Program-made: the position numbers and the translations under genes
NCBI GenBank assembly: GCA_041552055.1
Contig: JBFELO010000042.1
Span: 1-32,997 of the forward strand
Reading direction: 5' to 3'
DNA length: 32,997 nucleotides
From: JBFELO01 sp041552055
GTDB lineage: Bacteria; Acidobacteriota; Thermoanaerobaculia; Thermoanaerobaculales; Sulfomarinibacteraceae
Part shown: positions 32,037-32,997 of the stretch, piece after piece
Position numbering within the stretch: position 1 is the first letter of the stretch
Layout: every line of letters starts with the position of its first letter
Notes under the pieces: generated by a model
Database searches by the model: none
What the model saw: only the letters and a program-made list of their open reading frames with translations
Told to the model about the DNA's origin: nothing

Positions 32037-32783
32037 ATGGCAGACACACCTGTACACGTGATTCTGGGAGGTAGCGGCGGCATCGGATCAGCGGTCGCTC
32101 GCGAACTGAACCGCCAGGGGGCGCGAGTCGCACTCGCAGCCCGGGACCAGGCCCGTCTCGACGCCCTGTCCTCGGAGCTCGGCGGGGTATCGGTTCAGAC
32201 GCTCGACGCCACGAACACGGCCGACGTGGAGTCGTTCGTTCGATCTGTGGCAGAAGACCAGGGGCGGCTCGACGGCCTCGTCAACTGCGTCGGATCGATG
32301 CTCTTGAAATCCGCGCACGCGACCAGCGACGACGAGTGGCGGCACACGATTGCAGCCAACCTGGACTCCGCCTTCGCTGCGGTCCGGGCAGGCGGCAAGG
32401 TGATGCGCGGCGGCGGCTCGATCGTGCTCATCTCGTCGGCGGCGGCTCGGGTCGGCCTCGCGAACCACGAGGCGATCGCCGCCGCCAAGGCCGGGGTATT
32501 GGGTCTCGGGCTGGCTGCGGCCGCGACCTACGCGCGCAAGGGGATCCGGGTCAACGTGGTGGCGCCGGGGCTCGTGGAGACGCCGATGTCGGCAGGCATC
32601 ACCTCGAATCCGATGATGCGCAAGGCTTCTGAGGGGATGCACCCGCTCGGCCGCATCGGCCAACCGGAGGACGTGTCGCGAGCCATCACCTGGTTGCTCG
32701 ATCCCGCGAACGACTGGATCACCGGCCAGGTCATCGGCGTTGACGGCGGGCTGGCAACGGTTCGCGGCAAGGCGAGCGCGTAG
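32037..32783 (+). CDS. SDR-fold protein lacking the catalytic Tyr
   Basis: A 248-residue short-chain dehydrogenase-fold protein. The cofactor loop is ILGGSGGIG (9-17). The segment ISSAAARVGLANHEAIAAAKAGV shows Ser133/134 and Lys151, but the position of the YxxxK tyrosine is Ile147; the NNAG motif is also replaced (NCVG, 83-86). The rest (VNVVAPGLVETPM, PLGRIGQPEDVSRAITWLL, TGQVIGVDGG) is normal, so the fold and cofactor binding are likely, but classical catalysis is doubtful. It may be a reductase with other chemistry or a binding protein. AAAGG lies 7 nt before the ATG. It diverges from the photolyase operon, about 120 bp away, and probably belongs to the same functional group. Confidence 0.9.
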   Translation: MADTPVHVILGGSGGIGSAVARELNRQGARVALAARDQARLDALSSELGGVSVQTLDATNTADVESFVRSVAEDQGRLDGLVNCVGSMLLKSAHATSDDEWRHTIAANLDSAFAAVRAGGKVMRGGGSIVLISSAAARVGLANHEAIAAAKAGVLGLGLAAAATYARKGIRVNVVAPGLVETPMSAGITSNPMMRKASEGMHPLGRIGQPEDVSRAITWLLDPANDWITGQVIGVDGGLATVRGKASA

Positions 32784-32814
32784 CTCGCCGCGGTGGGGCG
32801 CAGGGTCCGCGCGC

Positions 32815-32997
32815 CTACCTCTTCGCGCCGACGCCCGTGGTCAGCAGAAGTGTCTGCGGATCGAGCCGGAACGCCAGGTCCACCGAATCCTCGAACCGGT
32901 CCGCCGGCGGCGGCAGATGACCCGGCTCGCCCTTGGGCCCCTCGCGGTGGGTGCGGCAGGCCATCCACAGCTCGGCGCCGGTTTGTGCCGCGAGCTC
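32815..32997 (-). CDS. C-terminal 60 residues of a protein entering from the right edge
   Basis: An open frame on the minus strand runs from the window edge to a TAG at 32815-32817, giving the last 60 residues: ELAAQTGAELWMACRTH near the start, a PKGEPGHLPPPADRF segment and a final LLLTTGVGAKR. It has good coding character for this genome (GC-rich third positions). I do not recognise the family. It converges with the SDR gene, with a 31-bp gap. The N-terminal part lies outside the window. Confidence 0.65.
   Translation of the reverse strand, partial: ELAAQTGAELWMACRTHREGPKGEPGHLPPPADRFEDSVDLAFRLDPQTLLLTTGVGAKR

Overview
This is a GC-rich bacterial chromosome segment with densely packed genes and short intergenic gaps. 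The organism is most likely an Acidobacteriota member, perhaps Thermoanaerobaculia-like. That guess is inference. It rests on a Ser/Thr kinase fused to a PD40/TolB-like propeller with a VVLNWFEE tail, a BlaI/M56 sensor pair, periplasmic M1 and M3 lipoprotein peptidases and a C1B peptidase. There is no rRNA, tRNA, CRISPR array, transposase or phage gene in the window.

Layout. At 0-1.5 kb, a short AT-richer ORF (81 codons, ending in Cys) sits 4 nt upstream of a radical SAM/SPASM maturase, a RiPP-like arrangement cut by the left edge. At 1.5-3.3 kb there are two tandem paralogues, each a pseudo-receiver plus PilZ domain. At 3.3-10.3 kb are an M1 aminopeptidase lipoprotein, a class V aminotransferase-like protein, a small secreted protein and an M3 dipeptidyl carboxypeptidase lipoprotein. 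At 10.7-13.1 kb is a BlaI repressor/M56 sensor operon with a promoter overlapped by two operator-like palindromes. The sensor carries a coiled coil with a histidine at exactly every seventh residue. At 13.1-20.0 kb are a YciH/SUI1 protein, a C1B papain-fold peptidase, an SDR, the PD40 kinase, a BLUF photoreceptor and an alpha/beta hydrolase. At 20.1-23.6 kb is a large Lon-type AAA+ protease whose usual N-terminal domain is replaced by a region with an HExxH motif and which has a long C-terminal extension. At 23.8-26.3 kb is a KefG/KefB-like potassium efflux pair.

The last part (26.3-32.8 kb) looks like a light/photoproduct-response neighbourhood. It holds a DUF72 protein, an FAD amine-oxidase-like flavoprotein with a small membrane protein, an operon of FeS-type (6-4) photolyase, CIA30 protein and TIGR02450 Trp-rich protein, and a divergent SDR lacking the catalytic Tyr. 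The DUF72 gene is flanked on both sides by copies of a TGTACC-N-GGTACA palindrome, two of them inside a 92-bp imperfect inverted repeat. No regulator for these sites lies in the window.

The strongest candidates for undescribed biology are the peptide/radical SAM pair, the His-striped M56 sensor, the HExxH-Lon fusion, and the GTACC palindrome set with the photolyase-associated genes.
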